In this document: positions 18,325 to 28,104 of the stretch, piece by piece
Layout: every line of letters begins with the position of its first letter
Position numbering within the stretch: the first letter of the stretch is position 1
The notes under the pieces: model-generated
Seen by the model: only the letters and a program-made list of their open reading frames with translations
What the model was told of the DNA's origin: nothing
Databases searched by the model: none
Translations under genes and position numbers: made by a program
NCBI RefSeq assembly: GCF_036492425.1
Contig: NZ_AP025295.1
Location: forward strand, 248,001-312,000
Length of the DNA stretch: 64,000 nt
Source: Persicobacter psychrovividus
GTDB lineage: Bacteria > Bacteroidota > Bacteroidia > Cytophagales > Cyclobacteriaceae
Direction: 5' to 3'

Positions 18325-18359
18325 AAGCCTCGGCCTTTGGGTCGGGGCTTTATTTTTTT
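18325..18359 (+). terminator. terminator after xylA
   Basis: aagcctcggc (18325-18334) pairs with gtcggggctt (18341-18350), 10 bp with two G-T wobbles, loop ctttgg, followed by a T-rich run. Confidence 0.85.
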
Positions 18360-18365
18360 AGCTCA

Positions 18366-18550
18366 TATAAGTACTTGGTCATATTTAACTTGTATAATGC
18401 CGAATGCCTTAAATTTTCAAAGATCTAAGAATTTATCCGAGAAAAGGTGGCTGGTGACTTGTGATCGGTGGTTGGAGTCCAAATAATACCAGTCACGAGG
18501 CACTGATCACCGGTCACTTTATACAAGTTGTTTTTGATCAAGTACTTATA
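18366..18550. repeat. 185-bp MITE-like element with 30-bp terminal inverted repeats
   Basis: Left arm 18367-18396 (ataagtacttggtca...aacttgtata) and right arm 18520-18549 are complementary at 25 of 30 positions. Both ends are bounded by TA (18366-18367 and 18549-18550), as expected for an IS630/mariner-type target duplication. Inside, 18453-18470 and 18501-18518 are a second imperfect inverted repeat (14 of 18). It has no ORF, so it would need a transposase in trans. The 553-bp gap between xylA and the LruC gene otherwise holds only the xylA terminator and about 300 bp without recognised features. Confidence 0.6.
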
Positions 18551-18848
18551 AAGGCTGTATTAATATGGTTAGGGGGACCATACATCGAGCCTAAAGAGGC
18601 ATAGGTTCAGATGGGGGTATTTACAGCGGGTAAGTGTAATAATGGGGCTTTTGTTTGTGATATATTTATTCAAATTCCTCTAAAACTTACATTGAATACA
18701 GCTGTAAAATAGCTGCTAAAACCTCCTTTTATTCAATTAAGGTCACTGTGGCATTAAAATTATTGCAAGTTCCTTGATTATAATACTTGTTATGTTTGGG
18801 TATTGCTAAATGGCCGTTATTAAGGTTGTTTACTAAAATAACTTTAAA

Positions 18849-20801
18849 ATGAAGCCTACCCAATTCCTATTGATTTTCACTTTGCTGATGGCAAGTTGTT
18901 TTCCTAAAAGAGATGATGTGAGTCCATCCGATGGTGGTTTTGAGTCCATTACTGTTCCAGAGGGTTTTGCCTATGAAACCACCACACAAATTTCGCTAAA
19001 TGTAAATGATGAGCAGGCTAATAATGGTGCTTTTTATGAAATTGCATTTGTTGATGTGGATGGTCAGGAAATCGAAATTGGCCGTGGGTTTATTCGTGAA
19101 GGAGAAAATAGTTTCAGCTATCCATTGACCTTTCCTGCTCACGTAAAAGAGTTGGTGGTCAATAAGGTTGTTAATGGACAGCAAGTTAAGCAAAAAGTTG
19201 ACCTGACACCGACAACAAACATTTCCTTTACTGCAGATAATCAACGGATGCTGGATTGTACCCCAACCATTTACGGGGTGAATGGTGATGGCGAATTATT
19301 TACGATTGATCCTGATAATAATTATGACTGGGGTACCGTAGAGCAACAAATGCCCGATGGAGGGTCTTTTGCCTGTGCGGTCGATAAATATAATAAAAGG
19401 GTTTATATCAACTTTGAAGAAAGACTTCGATATTATGATCTTGACACCAAAGAATGGGTGACGATCGCAGAGGGTAACCCTTTCAACCGCCAGTATCCAA
19501 GAATGGAATATAACCATGTTACCAAAGAATTATGGATCGCTGACAACCAAACCATGTACACTCTTGATCCCGCTGATGGCTCTATCAAAAAGAAATTTAC
19601 GATTGAAGGTCTGGCAGAACCTTTTGGCGGAGGTGATATTGCGATTAGTTTAGAGGGTGAGGTCTTTATGTGTTGTTTTTCTGGACTTTATAAATTCACA
19701 GACATTGATGATGTAAATGGGATCATTAAAACTGAAAGAATCAGTGCGGAAAATTTACCATTTAAACCAACCTCTTTAGCCATTGACCAAAAGGATCGTT
19801 TGTTTATGGGAACCACCGATAATCCAAGCTTGTTTGTTGAGATGGATAAAGCGACTGGTGCTTACGATTTAAGAGGGAATATGCCTGGTAAGATTAATGA
19901 CCTCTCCGCTTTTCCTTGTACACTTGAAGAATGTGAAAATGTTGATTCAGACGGTGATGGTGTGCTGGATTGTGCAGATGAATTTCCAGAGGATCCAACA
20001 ATAAGTTCAGTCATTTATGGACCAAGTAAATTAGGCTGGGGATCAATTGCCTATGAAGATTTATGGCCTTCTAAAGGAGATTATGACTTCAACGATTTGG
20101 TGGTAAATTATCGCTTCAAACTGTATGTTAATGCAGATGGAGAAGCCACTAAAATGGAAATAAAACTGAAGCAAAAGGCAAGATCAGCGAGTTACGATAA
20201 TGGCTTTGGTATCATGTTGCCGGAAAAAATGGTCTCTAATCATGTATTAAAGATTACGGGTACTAATCTAAACACTGGAGCGATTAACCTAAATGAAAAT
20301 GGTACAGAAGTCAATCCCGACAACCGATTAGTCATTATTGCTTACGATCAAAGTACCCAGATGAGTGAATATGGACATTGCCTGCCTGAAGATGAGTACA
20401 ACATTATGAATGTTGAGGTGTTCTTTGCCAGACCAATGAGTGTGCAGGATTTTGGATTGACGAACTTTCCGTATAATCCTTTTATTTTGAAAAATGGTGA
20501 CCGTAAACATGAAATTCACCTATTTAATCAAGAACCTACGGCGCTCCACGATATGGATATTTTTGGTTCAATGGAAGACGCTTCAGATCCAGATAGTGGT
20601 GCTTATTACCAAACGGCTAAAAAACATCCGTGGGCTATTCATATTATTCATGATTACCGAGTAGTGGAAGAAGGAGTTGACATTACTAAAGCCTATAATT
20701 ATTTTAAAACGTGGGCTGAATCTGGAGGTGTAAGCTATCCTGATTGGTACAAAGACAATACTGGTTATCGCAACGAAGAGGTTATTTGTACAGATAATTA
20801 A
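18849..20801 (+). CDS. LruC-domain surface lipoprotein
   Basis: 650 aa. A lipoprotein signal peptide ends at MASC (lipid-modified Cys17). A middle region with propeller-like repeats (GVNGDGELFTIDPDNNY, KELWIADNQTMYTLDPADG) follows. Next is a short thrombospondin type 3-like calcium repeat DSDGDGVLDCADEFPEDP near residue 365. The C-terminal 250 residues carry the LruC pattern, including DLWPSKGDYDFNDLVVNYRF and ASYDNGFGIMLP. LruC proteins are exported surface proteins in Bacteroidota and Leptospira, of unclear role. It is a single gene after the repeat element and ends with a terminator. Confidence 0.85.
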   Translation: MKPTQFLLIFTLLMASCFPKRDDVSPSDGGFESITVPEGFAYETTTQISLNVNDEQANNGAFYEIAFVDVDGQEIEIGRGFIREGENSFSYPLTFPAHVKELVVNKVVNGQQVKQKVDLTPTTNISFTADNQRMLDCTPTIYGVNGDGELFTIDPDNNYDWGTVEQQMPDGGSFACAVDKYNKRVYINFEERLRYYDLDTKEWVTIAEGNPFNRQYPRMEYNHVTKELWIADNQTMYTLDPADGSIKKKFTIEGLAEPFGGGDIAISLEGEVFMCCFSGLYKFTDIDDVNGIIKTERISAENLPFKPTSLAIDQKDRLFMGTTDNPSLFVEMDKATGAYDLRGNMPGKINDLSAFPCTLEECENVDSDGDGVLDCADEFPEDPTISSVIYGPSKLGWGSIAYEDLWPSKGDYDFNDLVVNYRFKLYVNADGEATKMEIKLKQKARSASYDNGFGIMLPEKMVSNHVLKITGTNLNTGAINLNENGTEVNPDNRLVIIAYDQSTQMSEYGHCLPEDEYNIMNVEVFFARPMSVQDFGLTNFPYNPFILKNGDRKHEIHLFNQEPTALHDMDIFGSMEDASDPDSGAYYQTAKKHPWAIHIIHDYRVVEEGVDITKAYNYFKTWAESGGVSYPDWYKDNTGYRNEEVICTDN

Positions 20802-20843
20802 TTCATTATTAGAGGTTAAAGATCATTAACATTAAATGGAAAG

Positions 20844-20868
20844 GAGCTCCTTATGGGGCTCTTTTTTT
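20844..20868 (+). terminator. terminator after LruC gene
   Basis: gagctcc (20844-20850), loop ttat, ggggctc (20855-20861), then seven T. Confidence 0.8.
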
Positions 20869-20935
20869 ATGTCAAAATACTTAAACCAAGATGGAAGTAC
20901 CCTTACAGTTTGAGAAAAATATTTTGTGTTAGATT

Positions 20936-21343
20936 TATTGAATTCCGTTGTGCTAAAGCACCGTACCCCAAGTCTCGTGTTATTAAGTCAAAGATTTTAG
21001 GTGGTACGAACCTAAATTTGAAATGCATGTACCGGCGTTCGGAAGAACGACTCACCCAACCATTTGAATAAACCTACGGGAAAGCAGATAAAATCAGCAC
21101 TGTGTTAGACGTTAAAAATAACGTCTCTACGGGATGGCGCTTTTCACTACCCCTATCATATATCCCGGCAATCCTGTAAATCAAGGTAATCATGGTCCTT
21201 AACACCTCCAACCATACAAACCACCTAAACTAAAATATCAATCTATGGCTTAAAATATAAGCACACTTAAAATTCTTTCTTTAGCTTTGGGCTGAAAAAA
21301 TCTCTTTTCGTAAAATAAATTTAAACAACAAAATAGTTCACTC
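20936..21343. other. gene-free stretch with short palindromes
   Basis: This is the rest of the 542-bp gap before the M29 aminopeptidase. It holds an 8-bp palindrome agacgtta-aaaa-taacgtct (21107-21126), a cgttc-ggaa-gaacg hairpin (21036-21049) and two copies of ctacggga (near 21074 and 21127). Palindromes of the type (g)agacgtta...taacgtctctac resemble intergenic repeats known from Cytophagales genomes. A 72-codon frame at 20853-21071 begins on the terminator and looks spurious. Confidence 0.4.
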
Positions 21344-22459
21344 ATGAAAGACCCAAGAATAGATCTATTAGCCAAAAATTTAATTAACTACTCCTGCGAC
21401 CTCAAAGCAGGTGAAAAAGTGCTGATTGAAAATTTTGGTGTGCAAAAGGAATTAGTCATAGCTTTGGTGAAAGAGGCCAATAAAATCGGTGCCCTTCCTT
21501 TTGTTTCATTAAAAGACCTTGAAGTGGAACGCAGCTTGCGAATGGGTGCGACTAAAGCGCAATTTGAACGCATGGCGCAGGCCGAAGCTGACATGATGAG
21601 GGATATGGATGCTTACATCGGTTTGCGTGCAGGTGATAATGTGAACGAATTCACGGACGTTCCGCATGAAAAGACAGAAATCTTCAATGAGACTATTTTA
21701 AAGAAAGTCCACCTTGACCTTCGTGTGGCTAAGACCCGCTGGGTGGTGTTGCGTTACCCAACCGCCTCGATGGCGCAGTTGGCGAAAATGAGCACTGAGG
21801 CTTTCGAGGATCATTATTTTAACGTTTGTACCCTTGATTACGCCAAGATGGACGAAGCCATGAATGCACTTCAGACATTGATGGAAGCCACAGATCAGGT
21901 TCATATTAAAGGACCAAATACTGACCTTACTTTCTCGATCAAGGATATTCCTGCGGTGAAATGTTCGGGTAAGCGAAATATTCCCGACGGAGAGGTGTTT
22001 ACCGCTCCAGTAAAGGATTCGGTTAATGGCACTGTTACTTATAACGCCATGTCTCCTTATCAGGGATTCATGTATGAAAATGTTCAGCTGACTTTCGAAA
22101 ACGGAAAGATCATCAAAGCCACGGCCAACGATACCGAGCGTATCAATAAGGTATTTGATACTGATGAAGGCGCAAGATTTGTTGGGGAGTTTGCGATTGG
22201 CGTGAATCCATATATCATGGAACCAATGGGCGATATTCTTTTTGATGAAAAAATCGGCGGTTCATTCCATTTCACTCCTGGACAGGCTTATGAGTCTGCA
22301 GACAATGGTAACCGTTCAAGCGTGCACTGGGACTTGGTTTGTATTCAACGTGAGGAATATGGCGGAGGCGAAATGTATTTCGATGGCCGTTTGATTCGCA
22401 AAGATGGATTATTTGTAATTCCAGAGTTGGAAGGACTGAACCCTGAAAACCTGAAATAA
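21344..22459 (+). CDS. M29 family aminopeptidase
   Basis: 371 aa. N-terminal PRIDLLAKNLINYSCDLKAGEKVLI and C-terminal segments GEFAIGVNPYIMEPMGDIL and GSFHFTPGQAYESADNGN match the AmpS/PepS/thermophilic aminopeptidase family. The Glu, His and Asp residues of these blocks bind the two metal ions. It removes N-terminal amino acids from peptides in the cytoplasm. It is a single gene bounded by a terminator on each side. Confidence 0.92.
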   Translation: MKDPRIDLLAKNLINYSCDLKAGEKVLIENFGVQKELVIALVKEANKIGALPFVSLKDLEVERSLRMGATKAQFERMAQAEADMMRDMDAYIGLRAGDNVNEFTDVPHEKTEIFNETILKKVHLDLRVAKTRWVVLRYPTASMAQLAKMSTEAFEDHYFNVCTLDYAKMDEAMNALQTLMEATDQVHIKGPNTDLTFSIKDIPAVKCSGKRNIPDGEVFTAPVKDSVNGTVTYNAMSPYQGFMYENVQLTFENGKIIKATANDTERINKVFDTDEGARFVGEFAIGVNPYIMEPMGDILFDEKIGGSFHFTPGQAYESADNGNRSSVHWDLVCIQREEYGGGEMYFDGRLIRKDGLFVIPELEGLNPENLK

Positions 22460-22480
22460 TAAACCGCATCACTTAAATTA

Positions 22481-22509
22481 GCCTCAGCCACTTGGTTGAG
22501 GCTTTTTTA
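22481..22509 (+). terminator. terminator after aminopeptidase
   Basis: gcctca (22481-22486) / tgaggc (22497-22502) with inner cca/tgg pairing, followed by six T. Confidence 0.85.
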
Positions 22510-23339
22510 TTGGCCACGGATTTTTCAATCGCACACGGGAGAATATCGCCCGGCACTTTCTTAACGGAATACGAGTTTCCCCTTTATTTTCAGGAGTTGC
22601 TGCTGATGAAATTAGCGTGATCCCTGAAAGTTGATTTATTACATGCCTTAAAGCGACCTGCTTCCTACTTTTCATGCGCTTCATTTTATTCATCAGCCCC
22701 CACTGATGCCAAATTACTATTTGCACTTATTTTATTTGTCATTTTAAAATACCGTTCATCATTTCGAATTTTTGCTTAGGCACACGATCGTTTTGGCTTA
22801 ATCTTCCATGCTTGAAATACGCCCAAAGCCATAACAAAATAATATTTGGTTATTTATGATTTATGCATTGAATATTTGTTATCGAATTCTGAGAGTCTAT
22901 TCCTAAACTGATGTATATCGGTCAAATACAATTTTTATTGTGTAGCCAATCTTTTCTTAATTCAGCATTTAGTGAATCAGGTATTGTTAATTATCCCTCT
23001 TCAAGGCGGCTAATTAGAATGCAGTTAAGGGAGTGTAAATTGTCTTTAACAAGTTGGTATAAGCGATTCCGACCAATTAGTTTAGTGCTTTAGAAGGAGG
23101 GATAATTTTGTGTTTTTATCACTAATGAGCATTCAATGGTGATAATCTCTTACTAAATACCCCAATATTCTATCAAATTAATACCATATAAATTTCACTG
23201 TTTGATAAGACGCTACACAAAATGAATTTGATAATTCGGAAGGTGAAATTGACCCGTTGACTCGGGGCAATCAAGTTTAGTATGATCTTTGAAGTTTATT
23301 TAACCTACTTATTCTTTAATTCTTGAAAAGCACTTTGCG
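22510..23339. other. long intergenic region upstream of first SusC gene
   Basis: About 830 bp without a convincing gene. Frames of 80 and 60 codons here (22484-22726 minus; 22911-23093 plus) show no recognisable domain and no good start context. The last 100 bp must hold the susC promoter and 5' UTR; a run near tatgatctttg (about 23281-23291) is only a poor match to TAnnTTTG. No tRNA, riboswitch or repeat was recognised. Confidence 0.4.
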
Positions 23340-26294
23340 ATGAGAAAAATTTCCTTTTTGATGTTTTTCCTGGCCATGGCTACCATAAATATGGCATTGG
23401 CACAAGGGAAAATAGTAACCGGACAGGTTACTGATGATACGGGAGAAACGCTCCCAGGAGTAAACGTTATGATCAAGGGCACAACCACCGGTACGGTTAC
23501 CGATTTTGATGGTCATTATTCCCTTGAAGTCAATCAGCCAAAAGCGGCTTTGGTATATTCTTTTGTTGGTTTGAAAACCATCACCAAAACCATCGGAAAT
23601 CAATCCAAAATGGATGTGGTTTTAGGCGCTGATGCCAAACAACTGGAGGCGGTAGAGATTGTCGGTTATACTAAGGTGAACCAGGCGACCAGCGTTCCAA
23701 AAATTGAAAATGTAAAAGAAATTGTTACCCCAAGTGTAGCTAATGGCTTGGAAGGTAAAGCGACTGGTTTGAGTATTCAGCAGTCATCAGGGCAGCCAGG
23801 TGCTAAAGCAAACATTCGTGTTCGTGGTATGGGATCGATCTCCAGTAGCGCAGACCCATTGTATGTGATCGATGGTGTGATTGTTAGTGCAGATCCTGTA
23901 GTTTCTGATGGAAATGGTGCAGATACTGATCCACTATCCTCTATTAACCCAAGTGATATTGAAGATATCCGTGTTTTAAAAGATGCAGCAGCGACTGTAC
24001 TTTACGGTGCACGTGGTTCTAACGGTGTGATCGTGATCACGACCAAAAAAGGGAAAGCAGGTAAAACTAAATTCAACTTCTCAGGAAGTTACGGTGTAAC
24101 GCAGATCAACCGTGGGAATTTCAAACTTATGGACGGCCCTACCTATGCGTCGACGATCGGCAAGATGCATGGTATTCCTGATACTGGCATAAATACTGAC
24201 TGGGTGGATGAAGCTTTCCGTTTGGGCAAAACTCAAGACTACCAATTGTCTGCCAATGGTGGTAATGAAAGCGTGAAGTACTATGCCTCAATGGGTTATT
24301 TTCAGCAAGATGGTATTTTGATCGGTTCAGATTTTGACCGTATCAATGGCCGTTTCAGCTTGGATGATCAAGTCAATGAAAAATTATCGTTCAATATTGG
24401 AACGGATTTGTCTTTGTCGAACACAACAAATGCAGGTAAAGGAGAGGCTTACTCTTCTCCATTGTCTGGGGCTTATGGCAACTCTCCTTTGGTAAGTGGC
24501 CGTGACGATCACGGAAACCCATTGCCTCGTCTCGATGAAATGAATACAACTCGTGCGAATTTCCTTTATGAATCTGCAAACAAATACAACAAAAGAAATA
24601 ATCTTTGGGGTGGTGTTTCTGGTAAACTGAATTACCAAATCAATGATGATTTCTCTTTGAGTTCAACCAACTCTTATCGATTTAATCGATCGCTCTCTAA
24701 CTCATACACCGCGCCTTCTACTTTTGACGGAAATGCTTCGCATGGTCGTGTAGATAATTCATTTGGTAATCGCGGAACATTCACCACTACTAACTTGGTG
24801 AACTACGAGCATACATTCGCCGGAAAGCACAATGTATCCGTGATGGCAGGTACTGAGTACCAATCGGAAACAAATACCTGGGGCCACTTGAAAGGAACAT
24901 CCCTTCCTTCAGGTTTGGAGAACCCAAGCTCAGCTTCTGATCAATTTGGTATCGGTGGAAAGTCTTATGATTTTAAATTCTTCTCATTGTTGTCTCAGGC
25001 AACTTATGATTACAACGGGATATATTATGCCTCTTTATCTTTGCGCCGTGATGGTTCTTCGCGTTTTGGAAGTAAAAATCGCTATGGTAACTTCTATGCG
25101 GTGGGAGCGAGCTGGAACATTGCCAATGAGTCTTTCTTCAAAAGCAAGCTTTTTACCGACTTGAAACTGAGAGCTTCTTATGGTACAACAGGTAACGCTT
25201 CTATTGGTAACTATAACTGGCAAAACTTATTCTCTTATAATACTTATTTGGGGAATCCTGCAGCTTACCACTACCAATTGGGGAATGAGAACCTGACATG
25301 GGAGAAAAAAGTGAAGTCAAATATTGGTCTTGATTTCAGTCTTATCGACCGTGTGTCGGTAAACGTCGACTTATACAGTGAAAAGTCGAAAGATATCTTG
25401 CTGAGTCAGCAATTAGCTTCCTCAAGTGGGTTCCGAAGTATTAAAAGCAATATCGGATCAATGGTTAACCGCGGTATTGAGATTGCCATTAATTCCCAAA
25501 ACCTTAAAATGGATAAGTTTACCTGGAATACCAGTTTGAACTTCTCTTACAATAAGAATGAGGTGCTGACGTTGAATGCTCCAATGATTACCAACTCTTA
25601 CAGAACAATTGAAGGTCAGCCTTACAATCGTTTCTATTTGCAAGAATGGATGGGTGCTGAACCTCAGACAGGTAAGCCTGCCTGGTATGTGAATGAAAAT
25701 GCACCTATCACTAAAGAGACGGTACAGAAAAGTTCATCGCTATTCTATGCGCCAAATGGCCGAGTAGCAACGACCGTTCATGGCGAGGCAAATCAAATTG
25801 ATGCTGGGAGTACCATGCCGATCTGGAATGGTGGTATTACCAACAGTTTCTCTTTTAGACAGTTCGATTTCAGCTTTATGTTCAACTTCCGTGGGGGTAA
25901 TAAAATCTTGAACAGCACACTGGATTATGCTGATTCTGACGGAAACTATTTGGATAATCAGGTGGCTGCAGCAAATACAAATCGCTGGGAAAAACCTGGA
26001 GATATTGCCTTCCGCCCTGCCTGGGGATCACGAGGAGGAAATCAACCTTCTACCCGTACTTTAGAGGATGGTGATTACTTACAGTTGCGTAATGTTATAT
26101 TGGGTTACCGTTTGCCTCAAGCGACAGCGAATAAATTGAAATTGTCAAGTGTTCGTTTTTATGTATCAGGTCAAAACTTGTTTACATGGTCAAACTTCAG
26201 TGGGTACACCCCAACAACTGTTGATAACGGCGCTACCTTCTATGAATACCCAGAAGGACGTTTGGTGTCTGCAGGTGTTAATGTTAAATTCTAA
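23340..26294 (+). CDS. SusC/RagA family TonB-linked outer-membrane transporter
   Basis: 984 aa. The signal peptide ends at MALAQ (about residue 22). A carboxypeptidase-regulatory-like domain follows (VTGQVTDDTGETLPGVNVMI, TDFDGHYSLEV). Next come the TonB plug with SusC hallmarks (VRGMGSISSSADPLYVIDG, IRVLKDAAATVLYGARGSNG, VIVITTKKGKAG) and a 22-strand type barrel ending NVKF. With the following SusD protein it forms the outer-membrane complex that captures and imports an oligosaccharide or peptide, driven by TonB. No glycoside hydrolase or regulator lies within this locus, so the ligand is not given by context. Confidence 0.95.
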   Translation: MRKISFLMFFLAMATINMALAQGKIVTGQVTDDTGETLPGVNVMIKGTTTGTVTDFDGHYSLEVNQPKAALVYSFVGLKTITKTIGNQSKMDVVLGADAKQLEAVEIVGYTKVNQATSVPKIENVKEIVTPSVANGLEGKATGLSIQQSSGQPGAKANIRVRGMGSISSSADPLYVIDGVIVSADPVVSDGNGADTDPLSSINPSDIEDIRVLKDAAATVLYGARGSNGVIVITTKKGKAGKTKFNFSGSYGVTQINRGNFKLMDGPTYASTIGKMHGIPDTGINTDWVDEAFRLGKTQDYQLSANGGNESVKYYASMGYFQQDGILIGSDFDRINGRFSLDDQVNEKLSFNIGTDLSLSNTTNAGKGEAYSSPLSGAYGNSPLVSGRDDHGNPLPRLDEMNTTRANFLYESANKYNKRNNLWGGVSGKLNYQINDDFSLSSTNSYRFNRSLSNSYTAPSTFDGNASHGRVDNSFGNRGTFTTTNLVNYEHTFAGKHNVSVMAGTEYQSETNTWGHLKGTSLPSGLENPSSASDQFGIGGKSYDFKFFSLLSQATYDYNGIYYASLSLRRDGSSRFGSKNRYGNFYAVGASWNIANESFFKSKLFTDLKLRASYGTTGNASIGNYNWQNLFSYNTYLGNPAAYHYQLGNENLTWEKKVKSNIGLDFSLIDRVSVNVDLYSEKSKDILLSQQLASSSGFRSIKSNIGSMVNRGIEIAINSQNLKMDKFTWNTSLNFSYNKNEVLTLNAPMITNSYRTIEGQPYNRFYLQEWMGAEPQTGKPAWYVNENAPITKETVQKSSSLFYAPNGRVATTVHGEANQIDAGSTMPIWNGGITNSFSFRQFDFSFMFNFRGGNKILNSTLDYADSDGNYLDNQVAAANTNRWEKPGDIAFRPAWGSRGGNQPSTRTLEDGDYLQLRNVILGYRLPQATANKLKLSSVRFYVSGQNLFTWSNFSGYTPTTVDNGATFYEYPEGRLVSAGVNVKF

Positions 26295-26306
26295 GCTGAG
26301 CGTATA

Positions 26307-27749
26307 ATGAATATTAAAACATATTTTCTGGGGGCATTGGCTGCAATGGCCCTGGGCTTGACTTCTTGTAACTTGGACTTGGATCCAAATTTTGCAAAAA
26401 AGGCAGATGGTATCCGTGAAAATCCAAGCGAATTATTGGATGGAACGATTTCCAAACTCTGGAATGAAAACCTCTATGGACGTAATGAATATTACGGCGC
26501 AGATATTGGAACGGATAATGTTGTTCCTTCATGGAACACATCAGGAAGATTTACCAATAGAGTTAACCTGACAAGTTCTCCAGCTAACTGTGATTTGAAA
26601 CCCTATTTGGGACTTTATCAGGTCGTTGAATCAGCTAACTTTATCCTGGAAACAGCGCCATCATTCTTTAAGGACGATGCTCAACTTCAGGACCTTAAAG
26701 GTCAGGCTTATTTTCTTCGCGCCTTGGCAGATTTCAAATTGGTGAAGAATTATGGGGGTGTGCCGTTGGTAAATAAAGTAATGACCAACGATAGCGAGGA
26801 AACCAAAGCTTTCCAACCAAAAAATGCAACACCTGAGGAGATCTATGCGCAAGTATTGGCTGATTTGGCCAAAGCCGAGACCATGATCAAAAATACTACG
26901 GATGTTCAGCACCCAACCGTAAATGCGGTTTATGCTTTGAGAACCCGTGTTTACCTTTTTATTGCTGATGAGGAAGCAGGAAAAGTGAATGGCTTGACAA
27001 AAGAGCAGGCTTTGGAAGAGGTGGTAAAGAATGCGGATAAGGTAACAGGCGTTTCTTTGGTACCAGCGAAAGATTTTTTGAATTATTTCAATGGTCAAAA
27101 TTCAGCGGACGAAACAATCTTTGAGTTTGGCGTAACCGCAGATAATTCCAATGGAACCAATAATCAGGGGAACCTTTACCTTCATGACGGATACAACGCA
27201 TTCTGTGCGAACCCAACGCTATTGGCAGTCTTCAAAAAAGGAGATGTTCGTGACGATTTCATGAGAAAGGCATACCATTTGTCTTCTGCAGGTGATACCA
27301 TTAAATATGTGTTCCCAGAAAAATTCAAAGAAGCAAGTGGTGTATTTGGCTTAACAGCTCCAAAAATCCTTCGCTATGCTGAAGTATTATTGAATAAAGC
27401 AGAAGCTTTGGCGCAGTTGAACAAAACGGCTGAAGCGGCGGCAATTCTTGATCAGCTTCGAGCACAACGATTTGAGGAAGGTGTTACGCCTCCAAAAGCA
27501 ACAGGTACTTTGAATGAAGTGTTGACAGAGCGTCGTAAGGAATTGGCATTTGAAGGTTTCCGCTTGTTTGATTTAAGAAGAAATCATTTGGCAACAACTT
27601 CTCAAGCGTTAAATTCAAGTGATGGTCATCTAATGGATATTGCCTCTGCGCAGGCGGGAAGCCCACAGTTTTGGATGCCTATTCCAGTAGATAAGGTTTT
27701 GGCTAACCCTAATTTGCAACAGACTCATTATGCAGTAGCAAAACACTAA
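26307..27749 (+). CDS. SusD/RagB family nutrient-binding lipoprotein
   Basis: 480 aa. Lipobox GLTSC puts the lipid on Cys21. The N-terminal LDPNFAKKADGIRENP and the C-terminal block RAQRFEEG...LTERRKELAFEGFRLFDLRR followed by FWMPIPVDKVLANPNLQQ are typical of SusD, including the near-universal ERR-E-AFEG-R-FDL-R motif. It covers the SusC barrel on the cell surface and binds the ligand. The start is 12 bp after the susC stop, so the two are cotranscribed. Confidence 0.95.
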   Translation: MNIKTYFLGALAAMALGLTSCNLDLDPNFAKKADGIRENPSELLDGTISKLWNENLYGRNEYYGADIGTDNVVPSWNTSGRFTNRVNLTSSPANCDLKPYLGLYQVVESANFILETAPSFFKDDAQLQDLKGQAYFLRALADFKLVKNYGGVPLVNKVMTNDSEETKAFQPKNATPEEIYAQVLADLAKAETMIKNTTDVQHPTVNAVYALRTRVYLFIADEEAGKVNGLTKEQALEEVVKNADKVTGVSLVPAKDFLNYFNGQNSADETIFEFGVTADNSNGTNNQGNLYLHDGYNAFCANPTLLAVFKKGDVRDDFMRKAYHLSSAGDTIKYVFPEKFKEASGVFGLTAPKILRYAEVLLNKAEALAQLNKTAEAAAILDQLRAQRFEEGVTPPKATGTLNEVLTERRKELAFEGFRLFDLRRNHLATTSQALNSSDGHLMDIASAQAGSPQFWMPIPVDKVLANPNLQQTHYAVAKH

Positions 27750-27796
27750 CAGAAATATTTCTTGACCATAGATGGTTTTCAAGACAAGAATAAGTA

Positions 27797-27826
27797 AAGC
27801 ACCGAGCATTTTGTTCGGTGCTTTTT
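27797..27826 (+). terminator. terminator after SusCD pair 1
   Basis: aagcaccga (27797-27805) / tcggtgctt (27815-27823) perfect 9-bp stem, then T-run. Confidence 0.85.
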
Positions 27827-27910
27827 GTGTTTTAATATTTCATTGTAGGAATGTTGTGTAACTGTCCATGGAAGAACAATATCCAAATTTTATTCTGCCA
27901 CCTATCTACT

Positions 27911-28001
27911 TCGGCTTAAAAGCCAAAGCTTTCACAAAATGTTCCTTTGGCATACCAGTCCTGAAAGGACTTTTTGTAATAGACATGGAATTCATTCCAT
28001 G
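27911..28001. repeat. cluster of three short palindromes in intergenic DNA
   Basis: ggcttaaaagcc, agtcct-gaa-aggact (27957-27971) and catggaat-tc-attccatg (27984-28001) follow each other within 90 bp, in the 355-bp gap between the SusD gene and the symporter. The arrangement resembles intergenic repeat families of Cytophagales, but I cannot test the copy number. Confidence 0.4.
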
Positions 28002-28104
28002 GTTAAATGGGCATGAGTAAGTTTTATTTGGTTTGATAAATTGCAATTATAGTTGTGCGACCGCCCCAAAATAAGTGACAAGTGAAGTCCCATGGCTGCG
28101 TAAC

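Noticed and set aside
20853-21071. 72-codon plus-strand frame after the LruC gene
   Set aside because: It starts on the terminator hairpin, runs through palindromic repeats and has no recognisable domain.
22484-22726. 80-codon minus-strand frame
   Set aside because: It overlaps the aminopeptidase terminator, and its composition does not look like a protein.
22911-23093. 60-codon plus-strand frame upstream of susC
   Set aside because: No domain, signal or conserved context; best taken as noise in a long gap.
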